6,095 bases of DNA. Source: Nitrospirota bacterium (GTDB lineage: Bacteria; Nitrospirota; Thermodesulfovibrionia; Thermodesulfovibrionales; SM23-35). The stretch spans positions 1 to 6,095 of the forward strand of contig JAGSYM010000145.1 of assembly GCA_018262395.1 (NCBI GenBank). The letters are read 5' to 3'. The position numbers and the translations under genes were made by a program. This document shows, one piece after another, positions 5,415-6,095 of this stretch (positions are counted from its first letter, which is position 1; the number at the start of each line of letters is the position of its first letter). The notes under the pieces are model-generated. The model did no database searches and was not told the DNA's origin. It saw nothing but the letters and a program-made list of their open reading frames with translations.

Positions 5415-6095
5415 CTATTGTTCCTTTAACGCCCTCCCCGTTAACTTCAAATAGACATCTTCAAGATTCCCTCCGTGCAGATTCATAAGTCTCGATGGGG
5501 TGTCAATCGTGACGATTTTCCCGGAATCCATAATTGCAACTCTGTCGCAGAGTATTTCAGCCTCTTCCATATAATGCGTTGTGAGTAGAAGTGTTGTATC
5601 CTTCGCCTTAAGATAATTCAGCTTTTCCCAGACAGAACGCCTGCTGTGCGGGTCGAGACCGGTAGTCGGCTCATCAAGTATTAGAAGCTCCGGTTTGTTA
5701 ATCAGCGCCCGCGCAAGTACCAACCTCCGTTTCATCCCGCCGGAAAGAGCTCCTATCTTCACTGAAGCCTTTTCCCTCAATTCAACAAAATCGAGCAGTT
5801 CCCATGCAAGCGGTACAGAATCCTTTTTGGGAATATTAAAGTACCTGGCATACACAATAAGATTTTCAAAAACCGAAAGGTCCGGATCCAGATTATCCTC
5901 CTGCGGCATCACGCCGATGCGTGCCTTGATAGCACTCGGGCTTTCCGTAACATTCATCCCAAACACGCTTACCTCTCCGGAACTCGGTGGCATGAAGCAG
6001 TAAATGATCCGCATTACGCTCGTCTTTCCGGCACCATTCGGACCGAGAAATCCAAAACATTCAGCTTTAAAAATTTCAAAGTCAATACCATCAAT
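5415..6095 (-). CDS. NodI-like ABC transporter ATP-binding protein (5' end outside window)
   Basis: The minus-strand frame stays open to the right edge, so the true start lies beyond 6095; the Met codon at 6014 is internal because Walker A is encoded upstream of it. Of 226 visible residues, numbered from the edge, Walker A GPNGAGKT is at 18-25, the Q-loop in MPQEDNLDPD at about 65, the signature LSGGMKRR at 117-124, Walker B LLILDEP at 137-143 with D-loop GLD, and the H-loop His in LTTHYMEEAE at 174. All ATPase elements are present. It should power the NodJ-like permease encoded 165 bp downstream as a membrane-bound exporter. About 20 N-terminal residues are missing, giving roughly 246 in total, shorter than NodI (about 305): the C-terminal extension is absent and the chain passes directly to NLEDVYLKLTGR, the usual ending. 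The substrate is unknown. Confidence 0.9.
   Translation of the reverse strand: MDGIDFEIFKAECFGFLGPNGAGKTSVMRIIYCFMPPSSGEVSVFGMNVTESPSAIKARIGVMPQEDNLDPDLSVFENLIVYARYFNIPKKDSVPLAWELLDFVELREKASVKIGALSGGMKRRLVLARALINKPELLILDEPTTGLDPHSRRSVWEKLNYLKAKDTTLLLTTHYMEEAEILCDRVAIMDSGKIVTIDTPSRLMNLHGGNLEDVYLKLTGRALKEQ

Noticed and set aside
5415..6014. ABC ATPase starting at the Met codon at 6014
   Set aside because: The same frame upstream encodes the Walker A motif GPNGAGKT, so that Met is internal and the start is outside the window.

Overview
The window is a compact bacterial chromosomal segment of moderate GC content with standard stop codons, Shine-Dalgarno sites and tight gene packing. The gene set is a DUF4390 lipid-free secreted protein, an NtrY/NtrX two-component pair, an adenosine-specific kinase and a NodI/NodJ-like ABC exporter. 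Together with two kinds of palindromic intergenic repeat, this suggests Nitrospirota or a deltaproteobacterial (Desulfobacterota-like) lineage. That placement is an inference from gene content and style; no marker gene is present to settle it.

Layout from left to right. Positions 1-251 (minus strand) hold the N-terminal half of an adenosine-specific kinase family protein that runs off the left edge. Positions 252-348 form a divergent promoter region in which the best plus-strand and minus-strand -10 elements overlap. Positions 349-4351 (plus strand) are a three-gene operon: a DUF4390 secreted protein, an NtrY-like membrane histidine kinase, and NtrX, a sigma-54-dependent response regulator. 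The first two genes overlap by 4 bp (ATGA) and the last two abut exactly. The kinase gene is split by a -1 frameshift inside its last transmembrane helix (about 1752-1775). As read here it yields a 265-residue membrane sensor half and a 417-436-residue HAMP-PAS-kinase half instead of one protein of about 676 residues. Positions 4352-4493 lie between convergent genes; they contain a 16-codon ORF overlapping the ntrX stop and a 75-bp three-stem palindromic repeat that could terminate both strands. Positions 4494-6095 (minus strand) are a NodJ-like ABC-2 permease and its NodI-like ATPase, the latter running off the right edge. The 165-bp gap between them holds a small hairpin and a 74-bp palindromic repeat.

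How the genes work together. The DUF4390-NtrY-NtrX arrangement is a recurring gene neighbourhood. It would read an envelope signal through the NtrY periplasmic region, pass phosphate to NtrX Asp54, and activate sigma-54 promoters elsewhere. The secreted DUF4390 protein is a plausible but unproven accessory of the sensor. The ABC pair would export an unidentified substrate and has no visible regulatory link to NtrX. No wholly new system is evident. The points most worth checking are the kinase frameshift, the two structured repeats bracketing the permease gene, and the DUF4390-sensor coupling.
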